From: Clarkia xantiana subsp. parviflora
Lineage: Eukaryota; Streptophyta; Magnoliopsida; Myrtales; Onagraceae
NCBI GenBank assembly: GCA_036873135.1
Contig: JAPTYO010000018.1
Location: 6,563,503-6,627,502 of the forward strand
DNA: 64,000 bases
Direction of reading: 5' to 3'
Positions 45,791 to 57,069 of the stretch are shown in pieces (position 1 is the first letter of the stretch; the number at the start of each line of letters is the position of its first letter). The notes beneath the pieces were generated by a model, which saw only the letters and a list, made by a program, of their open reading frames with translations, ran no database searches and had not been told where the DNA came from. The translations under genes were made by a program, and so were the position numbers.

Positions 45791-47578
45791 ACTTTACCTT
45801 GGGTCATTCCCCATGTAGGGTGTGTCTTTGATATGCCTTTTAGATCTTTACTTGAGCTTTCTTTCCATGATATTGCATGACCACACTTTTTCTTCAATGT
45901 GGGGGATCACCTTTCGAGGGCGATGTTTGTGTGTTGCCAACTTAGGACGAGTCCGTATAGGGAGTTGATGACGTTTTCCTCTTATGTGACCTCTTCTAGG
46001 AGAAGTGGTATTGCATGTTTTTGTGATCTTCTGCCTCTAATCTCTTCTTTTGCACTTAAGTGGACTACCAAGCACTTATTCGTTTGGTGCCCCCCAAGTT
46101 GCTTGGTGGTCATACCGCCTTTCATGTTTGGCCGTTGAAGGCCCCTCGTTCATTTTCTTGGTTGGGTACCCCTTATGCTCGGAGCTCCCTTGTCTGCTTG
46201 GTTGAGTGCGATGAGTGTCCCTTGTAGGATTTACTCTTTCTCATGCTTGCTTGTTTCAGTCATAGGCATGGTTTGGATAATGCCTTTGTCGGATGTATCT
46301 TTAGAGGTTGGGTGGAGAGCTTTTGCTTTGGGTGGGTGGGGGTGATTTTCATTCTCTTGATAACCGGGATGTGGCAGTGTTTGTATCCTAGTGGTGCTTG
46401 TAAATTCTTTCCCCCTTTCTTTGTGTTTTAGGTTGAAAAGCTCTCTCATAGAATGGTGTCTTGAGTTGTTAATCTTGTAGGTGTGTTTCAGACTAGTCAA
46501 TCTAATCCATGCTCTTTTCTCGTGCATGGGGGGGTCTGACCGGGCTGTGATAATCTTCTTGGAGTGTTGTGGCACTTAGTGTGCTTTGCCTTTTCCTTCA
46601 TATTGGAGTATTCTTCAATGCCTTTAGGGGGTGTCACATTGGTCACGCTCCTCCCACCTTGAATGTTGATTATAGACTTCCTTTGAATTAGGACTTGAAT
46701 CTAAAAAGGGCGTTTTCCTTTAGGTTTGCAGGTGATGCTCCATGATTTTCCATGGGTTTGCCCCCGTATTGTCTATTCCTTGTTGGATAACTTCATTAGA
46801 GGCTGCATTTGTATTGCGTACGTATACGTGTTTGAGGTGTGTTGAGCTGACAAGTCCCTCCTTTTTTGTTTTGTCATAACCTTCATTCATCATGTATTCG
46901 GCGTATGGCCTTAAAGGCGAGATATTTTTCTAGTGCCCCTTTTATCGGGGTTCTCCTCTTGATGGGATGCCCGAGTCAAATGTCTTATCATTTGCAGACA
47001 AGGTGGTTGATCGGGATGTGCGTCTAGTGTGAGGGTCGATCTTGAAACCTTACTCCCCAATCTTTTGAGCTCTTCCTTGGTTGATCTTGTAGAACTATTA
47101 TCCTGCCCTAAGGCTCTTGATAGGAGATGTATCTCCTTTTTCATACTCTAGTTGTTGCACTATCTCTTTTGCTAATCTTGCATCTTTAGAGTTTCTCTTT
47201 TGGTGCATGACTTCAATGACAGGATTTTCTACCGATGTTTATTCTATTAGGACTTGTATCCTTGGTTGCCTTCCTTTCTTGTGAGATGGCGAAGGAGTGT
47301 TTATGAACACTCCAATGTGTCGTACTTGGTAGAGGTATGCGCCTAATCTTTATGGCGCTGTCTTGAATCTTCGTGTACCTATCTTTGATGAACATGTTAT
47401 TCATTGCATATATAGTACGGAGTCCAAGGATCTCCGGGTTAGGATCATATTTTGAGAACAGAGACATAGTCATCTATTAGATAACCTCTTTATTTACGGA
47501 GTTTATTTTTGCAAGGATAAATGCAAGGATACTTGTAAGGATACTTGTAAGGATATGTGTTCCATCCTTATTTCTGGT
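45791..47578 (-). other. Q interior, decayed, no clear gene
   Basis: This is where pol would be expected, but I recognise no RT, RNase H or integrase motif on either strand. Small minus-strand ORFs (46231-46575, 46911-47144, 47213-47473) are basic and may be ancient remnants, without a motif to prove it. Confidence 0.5.
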
Positions 47579-47809
47579 TCATTTGCAGTGCCGTGTCCCT
47601 AATGGGTGTGTTGATGTTCTGACCACCTTTACTAGTAGAGGGTCCTTTGGTATTAGGTATGCCTGACTCTTCTCTAGTATCATCAATGGTTGGTCATAGG
47701 AGATGTCTGGCGGACTTCCTTCATGCACTATGGTTCTCTTCATGTCAAAGTTGGTGATTCCCTCTCTTATGACTAATATATCATTGTGTGGAAATACTAT
47801 GTTTTCCAT
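47579..47809 (-). pseudogene. Protease-like remnant in Q
   Basis: A 76-residue minus-strand piece containing FPHNDILVI, NFDMKRTIVHEGS and DISYDQPLMILE. It lines up with the gypsy protease entry (PHDDALVV, FEMKRILIDGGS, DILFMDALEAM). The active Asp-Gly-Gly has become His-Glu-Gly. Its strand and its place on the 5' side agree with Q's minus orientation. A decayed protease scrap is the likely reading. Confidence 0.55.
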
Positions 47810-49409
47810 ATCCCTTTTTAAAAGCTTGATGATGGTGTCGCCATTCTTCCTTTGCTAGGCTTGTTGTCCGTCTGATGGTGGGTGTTGCCCATGTGATGTG
47901 GTTTCCTCTATTTTTGGAGGGATGTGTTCGCGGCTACCCTCTCTTATGCTAATGGGTGTTTGTGGGGAGGGCATGTTGTAACTGGTGCCCCCCTTGCACA
48001 CCAATGCCCGATGGGATCCTTTGACGGACTTGGTCCTAGGATGCATAGTGGAAGTTTATAGTGGGGGTAATCCTTTGTGGCCTTTATGGTAGTTCATCTA
48101 TAGGTTGTTGGGAGTGCTCAACTTATTTTTGGAAATGAACCATCCATCTTGGTGATCTTTCCCAGAGTCTTGACCTTATAGGTGCCCTTTGAGGTTGAGA
48201 AATCCGTTCCTTGTGTATCTCTTCGATGGCGGCGGCGTTTTATGGACTCTTCTAGTAGTCCACCTGCGTATATATATACCACGGAGCCCGAAGGCGTCCG
48301 GTATGGTCTTTCTTGGAAAACATGTTGATATCAAGTATCAAAATATACCCCTTTTAGGGAGTTGACTTGTTATGCAGTTAAATTAAATAAGAGGATATGG
48401 GAAGGATATGAGTGTGGGGTGTTGATACCCCTTGCTTCCTTGGTAATGTAGCTGTCTTCCTCCGGTAGTCTGTGTGTATTCCTTCCACTTGAGGAATATA
48501 AGGTCGCATCCTTGCAAGGCGGACTAGGTGGAGGTGTATCCTTCATGTATGCTATGTGTGATCTCACTGCACTATGTCTCTCCATGAGACTTCCCATTGT
48601 AGTAGCTATGTACTAACATGGTGTGGTACTCTATGGGTCCCCTGTTCAAATTCTTGTCTTTTCGACTGCTCCCCTGTCCTAGGGGGATGTGTGCCAAGGG
48701 TTGTAATGCATGAGGGGTTTGGACCTGTCGTGCTGTATCATGGGTAGGTGGTTGCCTTGTTGTGTTGTTGGGACTATGTCCCTCCCTTTGAGCTTTCCTT
48801 GGTATGTCCCTTGAGGAGATGTTTCGTGTAGAGGCGAAAGGGTGTGCTATCCCTGAGTATAAGGCTTCTTCCTCTTATCAGGCTGCTATTGATGTTCGCT
48901 GCTCTATGGCTAAGCGTATTTCTTTAAAGGCGATTCTCGAGCGTATGTACATGATTGCTCCTAACTTTCCTTTTTCTCAGCTTGGTGATTTGTCTGACTT
49001 CGCTGTTAGGCATATTGGTAAGATGAGGAAGTAGTACACCTATCTCTTGTGGTGGTCTCGCGAGTTTGTGGATTGAGGTTCTTCTTAGAGTTTGAAACTC
49101 CACCTTTCCTAGTTCTGCCATCTTTGTTTGATACACTTGTCTTTACTCATGGTATATATGGTAGGGTGATTATCTCTCTTCTCATGATATCTCCCTGTGC
49201 CTTAGTGTGTAGTTCTTTGGTTATGGACCCTTCTCTTGGTGTATTTCCTTAACTTATCCTTCTGCTTGTTCTTCCTTTGGTTTAGGGTCCTCCAACTGTG
49301 CCATATACGCTTCTCTAGCATTCGCTGACTCTCCTCCAGCTCCATAACCTCCATGAATGACATATACGCTTGCCATCTGGCTGGTGATAACTAGGCTTTC
49401 TATTCGAAA
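47810..49409. other. Q 5' interior, decayed
   Basis: Where gag should lie I find only short ORFs, for example minus 47855-48046 and 48370-48597 (Ser/Pro/His/Lys-rich, gag-linker-like) and plus 48804-49034 (76 codons, ends SQLGDLSDFAVRHIGKMRK). The last has the helical, charged look of an antisense-protein C-terminus, but it sits at the wrong end for that. None is assigned. Confidence 0.4.
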
Positions 49410-49426
49410 CCCACAGACGGCGCCAA
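49410..49426 (-). other. Primer binding site of Q
   Basis: Minus strand TTGGCGCCGTCTGTGGG, identical to the site in A and one base from the 5' LTR. It gives the element's direction and ties Q to the P/O/A/B family's priming system. Confidence 0.88.
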
Positions 49427-49427
49427 G

Positions 49428-50146
49428 TGTTAGGTTCCAAAGTCTCGGGTCAACGGGCGGTCGACCTAAGCCTTGTCCCTCACTGGAGATATTGCGGGTT
49501 TGGTGCTCTCGGGTTGCGTTGTCCTAGCTTGTGTCCTTCCGTCCTTAGCTTCTCTTCTCCTCTCGCCCTGCAAGAAGGGCAATACCAGGCACAGAGGGGG
49601 GGGGGGGTGGTGCCTGATGAACCCTCTCCGATGCCTAAGTCAGTACGGTTTTAGAGAGATAAAGCTAGAGAGATGTCAGAGCAAAATTATCCAACTTGCC
49701 AAGATGATCAAATGAATAGTGGAGGTGTTGTATTTATAGGCAACGATGTCATTAAGGTGGCTTAATGACGTCGTTAACCTTTAAACACAATTAATTATCC
49801 TTTAAACACGTAATTAAGACCTTAGGGTACGGAGAAGGTTGGCGGAAATAAACCGAGTATGGGAGTCCAAGAATGGTGCCGGGGCCCTTGGGGGGGAAGG
49901 AAAATCCGACCCCCAAGGGTAGGGGTTGGGTGAGGCCACCCAACCCCTCCTAGGGGAGGTCGGGTGTGGCCACCCGACCTCACCTAGGTGAGTTTAACTT
50001 GGCCGGACGAGCGCTTCGGCCTCGTCCGGACCGTTGGTGTTTTCGCGAAGTGTTCGGGTTGAAGTTTCGATTTACAATCATTAACGGGGTAATCAAAATG
50101 AAACGAATCGGAAGTCAACGGGTTCAAATTGGGCGTATATCCATCA
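49428..50146 (-). repeat. 5' LTR of Q
   Basis: 719 bp. On the minus strand it starts TGATGGATATACG and ends GGAACCTAACA. It carries the GCATCGGAGAGGG block also found in the other LTRs, a long G-run (about 49598-49608) and a single palindromic GGTCGGGTG...CACCCGACC unit (about 49956-49985). Confidence 0.93.
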
Positions 50147-50151
50147 GCGAT
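50147..50151. repeat. Target site duplication, right, of element Q
   Basis: GCGAT, matching 35888-35892. Confidence 0.95.
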
Positions 50152-52690
50152 CCTCTTGTCTGCGCCCATCGGACGCCTCTTCTGCGCGATAGGCTTGATC
50201 ACGGGATCAATCTTCAATTCATGCTCAATCACATCGGGGCTGATTCCTGGCATGTCACTCGAGGACAAGGCAAACAGCTCCTTGAATTCCTTCAGCAACT
50301 CGATCAATTCTCGGGCCCTTTCGTCAGACAGGGCGGACCCGATTTTCACCTTCCTCTGAGGTGCGTCAATCTCGACCTCCTTAAAATCCTCCATAGTGGG
50401 GGACGCCCAAACTCCTCTTTGGGATCAGCATCGGTCTGGAGGATAGTCATAGCCTCCCGTCTTTTCCTTCGGGTGGCATTAACATAGCACTTCTTGGAAG
50501 CCACCTGGTCACCCTTGACCTCCCCGACTCCGTGGTCAATCGGGAACTTCATCTTTTGGTGAACAGTCGAGGCAACTGCCATCAGGGGGTTGATGGTAGT
50601 TCTTCCGATAATCGTATTGTAGGTTCCCGCGGACTCAACCACCACGAAATCCATGTTCCTCCTCTTCGCTTTCCATCCGCTACCGAACTCCACTGGTAAG
50701 GTGATCATTCCCAGCGGATAGGAGGTAAAACCGGAGAATCTAACCATCGGGAAGTTCACTTGCTTCAAGTCCTTCTTCGTTTTCCCCATGGCCTCCAGCG
50801 CATCCATAAACAAAATATCGGAAGAGCTCCCTCCATCGATATAAAATTCGCTTCATCTCGTAACCATCCACGTTTAGGGTCACGACCAAAGCATCATCGT
50901 GTGGACTCTCCACACCTACCAGGTCCTCCGCTGAAAAGGAAATCACCATCTCTTCCTTCGTGGTCCAGGATCGGGACCTCTTGCCCAACACCACAGCAGC
51001 AGAAATTCTAGAGGCATAGACCTCCCGAGAGGCTGTGGTGTCACCATCCTGCGGCAAATCCTCCGTGAATCACATTGATGGTGCCCCGCTTCTCCTTACG
51101 GGCACCAGAAGACTCTGGCTCCGACTTCTTCTTCTTCGGGGACCGATCGCGGGATCGGGAACGGGACGGCGATCGAGATCGGGAGCGGGAACGACACCGC
51201 CTCTCAGCCACAAACTCCTTAAGCTTCCCCTTCTGGATCAGCTTTTCAATCTCCTTCTTCAACTCCCGATAATGGTTAGTGTCGTGACCGCTGGCGCGGT
51301 GGAACCGACAGTAACGATCGGTGCGGGATCCCAAAAACTCTCATTCCTTCATCGGGGGGTACCGGGAGATACCCTGTCGATCCATCACCATTAACATCTC
51401 CGCCATGGAGCTATTTAGAGGGATGTGGAAGTCCTCCCGCTTGTCCTTCCTCGGGGGACGTCTGTCCTCCCTTCGATCAGAACGACCTCGACTCCGAATG
51501 CCCTCGGATTTATCCTTCCGCTTATGGTCGTCCAATGGCTTGAGCGACTGCTTCCCCCTATTTGACTTCGGAGGATCAAGCTCTCCAGCAGCTATTTTCG
51601 ACTCCGGTACATCGATTTGCTGCTTCACCCTCTTCTGCAGTGCCTCCATGTTCCACACAGCCTTCTCAGCCACGCTGTGCATCAGGTCGGAACCATAGGG
51701 TGCTGTGAGGTTCCGAAGGAAGGTGCGAATAGTCTCTCCCTCCGATATCTCCTCATCGATCTCGGCCACACTGGCAGTGTACCGCTGGTAATAATGTGCC
51801 AACGATTCGTCGGGCCTCTGCACCACCTGGGTGGGGGACCTCACGCTCTTCAAGAGGCGCCGACGACGCTGGTACTGCTGAATATAACGGTCGTGCATGT
51901 CAGCCCAGCTGGAGATGCATCCCGGGGGCAAACTGAAGAACCACGTCAGGGCCCTCTCACCAAGTGTACCTGGGAACAGCACACACACAATATCGTCATT
52001 CGGGGCCCTACCTAGACAGGACATGAGATACTTCTGGACATGACGAACTGGATCTCCTTCGCCATCATACTCCTTAATCGTGGGTATACCCAGCTCTGGC
52101 GGGGCGAGGGTGTCTATCAGTCGGGGAACAAAGGGATGGGTGGATCGATCCCTCAGTTCCGACATCATCGGCTTTTGGTCCCCCATGCAGATGTTCACGA
52201 TCTTCACCACCTGGTCGGGGGTGATGGGACCATTAAGGGGAATGGTCCTGTGCTGCACTGGTCCTGGCCCATCGATCACAAATCGCTCCGACTGAGCGGG
52301 TTCCTTGCCCTTGTCTCGATTTCTAGGTTGGGCCTCCTGTACATTCTGAACCTCCCTTAGCGGAGGCATCTCTTCCTGTCTCTTGGCAGCCTCTCTTCGC
52401 TCTAGGAGAGCCTCAATGGCCTCTAAGAACATCGGCATGGCATCTGCCACGGCCTTTGCCAGATCTGCGTTTGGAGGAGCATCGGGAGCATCCTCCTTCC
52501 TATTCTCTTGGTGTCTAGCTTTATCCTCGGGGACTTCGTTGTGCCCCCCTGTTCCGGAAACCTCAGCAGGGAGATTTTGGTCCTCAGCATGCTCCGATGG
52601 CGAATTCAGAGTTCCGGCAGGATGACGGGAACCACCAGATTGTCCTTGCTTTCTCTGCTTGCCAGCCGCCATTGAACGAGTAGAGGTCAT
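50147..52690 (-). pseudogene. Element P gag, protease and start of RT region, broken
   Basis: It starts at ATG 52690 (MTSTRSMAAGK), 20 bp from the primer site. Gag is open to 51341, with FFSLPPG and WADMHDRY, then GGA to TGA at 51341-51343. Beyond lie the knuckle (here CRFHRASGHDTNHY, last Cys to Tyr), an Arg/Ser tract (about 51140-51205), and protease. Frameshifts occur near 51045, 50840 (inside the LIDGG motif) and 50395. The frame ends at the Q insertion (50147) before RT. It continues at 35892. Confidence 0.92.
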
Positions 52691-52710
52691 TGTTGCTTTT
52701 TGTTGCGTTT

Positions 52711-52727
52711 CCCACAGACGGCACCAA
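52711..52727 (-). other. Primer binding site of element P
   Basis: Minus strand TTGGTGCCGTCTGTGGG, one base different from A's site, directly inside the 5' LTR. Confidence 0.87.
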
Positions 52728-53432
52728 TGTTGGATCACGGCTGGAACTCCGGTACGGTCTTGACGGCAATCTGAAATCCTTCGCTCCACGTAATCCTGCA
52801 TGAGGGGAATAGACCGGGCGGTGACCCAGAATCCCTCTCCGATGCTTAAATGAGTATCTCAATTATCTCAACAAAACTGGCAAGCAAGTGTATGAGTATC
52901 AAAAAACGTATCGATCTGAGGTAACTTCTGCCCTTTTATAGGAGAAGAGCTACCTCAGTTACCTGGTGAACCGCTAAGGCAGTTAGCCCACGATCCCGCC
53001 TATCTCGGCAACGATCCCGCCTATCTCGGCCATGATCTCGCCTATCTCGGCCACGATCCCGCCTATCTCGGCCATGATCTCGCTTATCTCGGCCTCAACC
53101 TCTGATGGCAAGTCCCGACCAATATCGGGGACTCCAGAGTTATCTCATTGTGTCACCGCTCGGGGCCCCTCATCATCGTGACAGGGCCAACATCCTCAGG
53201 GATTCATCATCGGGGCCTACTTAAAGGTATCTCATCGGGGCCTACTTAAAGGCATCTCATCAGGGGCGTCCAGCCCGCATAACGGGACCGACCTTGTCGG
53301 GACCTCTCACCGTCGGGACTCCTCTTGTCGGGCCCCTTCGAGTTGGTCTTCTTAACCTCTTTTAGGGCCCAGTGGGCCTATTCACCGTTTACTCGTCGTT
53401 AAAGGGCTTCACGGCTACAGCGGAACCCATCA
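52728..53432 (-). repeat. 5' LTR of element P
   Basis: 705 bp. On the minus strand it starts TGATGGGTTCC and ends GATCCAACA. It has TATAAAAGGG (minus strand, near 52932) and a run of GAGAT(C/A)...GGCCGAGATAGGCGGGAT-like repeats (about 52985-53095), a different version of the GATACGCGG repeats in A and B. GCTGC (53433-53437) on the right is one copy of its target duplication; the other is off the window. Confidence 0.93.
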
Positions 53433-53710
53433 GCTGCCATGCCATCTCCATTCAAGAAGGGAGCATCCCTAATGTCCTTTGTAACCGGAACATCCTTATA
53501 CTTGTCATGGAAGTCTTGAGACATCTCAGACATCAATATCTCATTTGCTTTCTTGGTATCTTGCTCCCAGAAATGGGAAAACTTTAGGTTTTTGGTTAGA
53601 CCAGCATTTGGGCAGCTTATGGACTTCTGAATGTGACCTAAAAGGCCATGATCCTCCAACAGTGCATTGACGCGTTTGCTCCACGAGTCGTAGTTCGTCT
53701 AAATCAAAAG
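53433..53710 (-). pseudogene. Copia gag fragment E1, cut by P
   Basis: A minus-strand gag-like piece with NYDSWSKRVNALLEDHG (copia gag N-terminal type), followed by about 70 residues (FWEQDTKKANEILMSE, DFHDKYKDVPVTKD) up to P's edge. Upstream (53711 onward) matches the leader before the E2 gag (about 61140), which supports a retroelement origin over a host gene. The start Met is not preserved. The remainder lies beyond P, outside the window. Confidence 0.6.
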
Positions 53711-55147
53711 CTCATTAGCACATGATGATGCCATCTATGATGAAATGCGTTTACTAAATATGTTGATGATTATGCAAAATCAGGGAGACAATAACAATTT
53801 GAGAAAGAATTGCATACATCAGATATCTATTAAAATAGAATGTGACAAGTAACGATTCCTCAGTCATCTAAACCAACCGACCACCAGTAAACCAATGGAA
53901 GATGGAAGTGAAAGAGTTCATATTATCGTCGTCTTCAATCTAATAGATCAGTCTTTTAAAACGGTTTTAATCACAAATTACTAGAACGGGAATTTTAAAA
54001 CAAGCATACCCGATCATGGCTTTCCCAAGGCCCTTTTTATTATTTTGAATAAAATATTCCGATGAATTTACTCGTGCATATACAATTCTACCATCCATGT
54101 AAATCATCATACGCAAGTAACATTCATCACAAAAACCACACTCATACTTACGCGTCATGCGTCTAATGTTCTGAGGAACTCATGCTTGCATACATAATTC
54201 TACTTCCAATTAAATTATTAAATGCGGCTACATCCTCAACATTCTAGCATACGTGTCAAAGATGAAACTTCCACATCAATCATACATATTTGGTGAATGG
54301 TTTTCAGTTTTAAAATATTTTAAACATTAGGGGCTGATTTGCAATTCATGCTTATATTCAATCACACATCATTTTAGAAATGAATCCTAGGCAATTTCAA
54401 CAATCACAGCATGTCTATCCTAGTGTGCATACCATATATTTAACCAGGGCTCTGCCCCCAACATGCAATATCCAGCTAGCTTGACTCAACAAGACGATAG
54501 TTCTAATCATGCATAAATATATATCGAATATAAACAATTGCAATTCAGCCCACTAATTAATCCAGTCCCAAAAACATGTATTTCCGATATCCATCCCCAT
54601 AATCGAAACAAGGCGTTAAGGTTTAATTGTTATGTGAATAATAATAAACCCTTGAGCACTGTGTAGGCCATTTAAGGTTCAAAACACTTTGATTTTAAAA
54701 GTTGACTATCCTAATTTATTTAATTGACTTGAATTCGGTTTTGAAAATTCAGTTCGGTTCAGTCAATTTCGATCTGGTTCAGTTCGGTTCGGTTCAAAAG
54801 GCCAGTTCAGGTCCGGTTTAGTAAAATCCGGTTCAGTTCAGTCCGGTTTTATTTTCAAAATATGGTTAGGTCCGAACCGGTCCAATAAAATAGGGTTCGG
54901 TTCAACACTCAAAACCAGTTCGGTTAGATCCACTTAGTTACCCCGGTCCGACCCGACCCGACAAGGTCGAACTGATCAAGAACACTCGGTTCGGTTTATC
55001 ACGTCCCGATTTAATTTATTAGACCGGCCCATTAAATCCATAGTGTTTGGGCCGAAATGTTTACTTATGGGCTAGGTAGGGTTTTGATGTCCACTAAAAT
55101 CTTAACTTAGCACCAAGTAACATTAATTATATAAATAATTTCCAATA

Positions 55148-55201
<54 letters not shown>

Positions 55202-55871
55202 GACCAATATTAAACATATATATATTTATTGTCAAGATTCTATCTTTAAGACAAAATCAATCAATAATATATAGATATATATATATATATATATGTAAAA
55301 TTCGGTTTATATATATAGATATATATTTTATTTATTGTCAATATCTTTAATAGGGTAACAAATATACTGTCAATATATTTTCTCAATCTTTTAGGCAACT
55401 AAATCTATCAATTATATCTTTAAACCTATTAATTATCTAGATATATTGATAGTTATATATATTTCTATATATTAATGTGAATCTATCATTATGTTTCCAA
55501 TTATAGATATATTGTTACCTAGAATAAAAATTAAAATATGGTAAACAATATCTCTAAAAATTTCGGCCGAATTTTTCAACCTTGGTGCCTAAGAAATAAA
55601 AAATTTTACCTTGTGATTTGCTTAGGGTTTCGGCCAAAAACACATAATTGGAAACAAGTGGTCAAATTTCAAGATCAAATTTTAATAAGGTCTACAATCC
55701 AATGTTCGATTTTTATAAATATAATGTTTTTCTTGAAGATCATCAACATTAAATTTTCTTAGAACATCATGAATATTTCAGACCATTAACAACTTAAAAA
55801 TTCGAAAATTTTCGGCCCAAAATAACAATTTTCAAGAACTTCAATTTATCAAAATCATGAACTCCTAACAC
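53711..55871 (-). other. 5' leader of copia remnant E1
   Basis: AT-rich sequence without ORFs between primer site and gag. It is homologous in order to 61140-63748: the same words occur near 53785/61170 (GGGAGACAATAACA), 54155/62165 (CGTCTAATGTT), 54400/62400 (AATCACAGCATGTCTATCCTAG, 54408 and 62404, broken by small changes) and 55580-55860/63450-63740. It includes a GGTTCGGTT-rich stretch (54720-54960) and AT microsatellites. Confidence 0.7.
55153..55199. repeat. (TA)n microsatellite
   Basis: About 23 TA units. Shorter TA runs occur at about 55268-55293, and CA/TA runs at the matching place of E2 (63113-63140, 63185-63210). Confidence 0.95.
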
Positions 55872-55885
55872 AGGCTCTGATACCA
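55872..55885 (-). other. Primer binding site of E1 (initiator Met tRNA)
   Basis: Minus strand TGGTATCAGAGCCT next to LTR end CTAACA. It sets E1's direction as minus. Confidence 0.88.
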
Positions 55886-55886
55886 C

Positions 55887-56814
55887 TGTTAGATTACGGG
55901 GATTAATCACTGCGGATACTATAAACATGGTACATGCTAGTAATCAATATTACACATCGGAAGATTCGCACATACCTCAAAGTAGATTCGTAGTCCCAAG
56001 ATCCTGAAGCAGGGAGTTCACGGTCCTCCGGTCGGAACCCGCAGAAGTTGTTGTTAAGGAAGCCCTACGTGGTATATTCTCCATAACAAAGCCTCTGATC
56101 GATTATTGGCAGGAACGGATCTCAGGAGTGTTTGCTCGAAAGAAAATTGGCATACCTTTTGGTGGAAGATGTGGTTCGGCCGAACTATGTGTGTTATGGG
56201 GAGAGGATTTTCTCTTAAATCACCACAAGGGAGGAATTATGATTAACCCTAATAAAACCCCTAACACCCCATATAAATAGGAGGAGCAAAGTGGAAAAAA
56301 GTCCACTTTTCCCCCTACATAATTCAGCCGACCACTATAGTATAAGGGAGGCCCAATTTTGGGCCTCTCATGTCAATTAGGATTTGGGTGTTGCCCAATG
56401 TCCTAATGTGACATTTACCCAATTGTCTTAGGTAACATATACATATAATGGGCTTCCATTTATGGTGCCCATCACCATATACTTACAACTTCTTCATATA
56501 ACGTCTAGGATCAGTCACACACTCAAGGTGAAGAAGTTTGTGCCCATCCGAATATCGTGGATTATGTCTAGAACAACCGAGCCTAACCCCGTGGTCGAAC
56601 ATGGTACGCGTAGTATGAAGCGCACGTTGATACTCGATAGCATAACCTGAATTTAATCAGGAGTGGGAAATGTCATATGCTATGGCAGATTTGTCATCTG
56701 GCCTATAATGTGGTTAATTGACGAACAAAGTTCTTCACAGCGATTTGCAAAACTTAGATCACGTCGTGTTACCCCAAAACCAAATGATCGTTTTTCTTAA
56801 CCAGTTTTGCCACA
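55887..56814 (-). repeat. Copia LTR between E1 and E2 (outer edge uncertain)
   Basis: The inner end (TGTTAGATTACGG on the plus strand, 55887) is fixed by the primer site. About 240 bp are clearly related to the LTR at 63764-64000 (shared GATTACGGGG, CATCGGAAGAT, GTTAAGGAAGCCCTACG). The right edge at 56814 (TGCCACA) is a guess from a TG...CA end; anything up to about 57000 is possible. It serves as E1's 5' LTR and stands where E2's 3' LTR should be. Confidence 0.6.
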
Positions 56815-57069
56815 GTGGTTCTTAGCCGTTCTTGATATGGTAGAGGTCCCCCTCTCCGTCAAGACGACCGAGCCTGTGTGACGAGGCTTGGTCCAAATTC
56901 GACATTATTTTAACTGGGAGGTTGTCCCTCCTACGACTAGTTTATAGACCGTAAAAATCAGATGTAATTCAAACACTATGACGTCCTAAAATCATAAAAT
57001 CAAATTGCAATTCACTTCTTTCAAGTATTACTTTAAATCTCAAAATGCTATCATCATAATACAAGCCAC
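56815..57069 (-). other. E2 3' untranslated stretch
   Basis: Sequence between E2's pol stop and the LTR. A minus-strand purine run GGAGAGGGGGA (about 56846-56857) may be the polypurine tract. No ORF. Confidence 0.4.

Larger units (their letters stand above)
35893..50146 (-). mobile_element. Element Q, non-autonomous gypsy-like LTR element (holds R)
   Basis: A 14,254-bp insertion with TG...CA ends and a GCGAT duplication. The primer site next to the right LTR (minus strand TTGGCGCCGTCTGTGGG, 49410-49426) sets the orientation: 5' LTR on the right. The left LTR is split by copia element R. The 7.3-kb interior (42084-49427) has no intact gag-pol, only a protease-like scrap, a tandem array, and antisense-gene-like exons. 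The LTRs are almost identical apart from a 63-bp block and G-run length. It therefore transposed recently using proteins supplied by another element. Confidence 0.9.

Noticed and set aside
49966..50487. Plus-strand ORF of 173 codons
   Set aside because: It crosses the right edge of Q into P's reversed pol; a chance fusion of LTR and antisense shadow.
53399..53659. Minus-strand ORF near P's 5' LTR as a host gene
   Set aside because: It overlaps P's LTR edge, carries a copia gag-type motif (NYDSWSKRVNALLEDHG), and is preceded by a leader homologous to that of the E2 copia gag.
54720..54960. GGTTCGGTT-rich stretch as a telomere-like or functional repeat
   Set aside because: It recurs at the matching place of the E2 leader (62710-62960), so it is an old low-complexity part of the copia leader.
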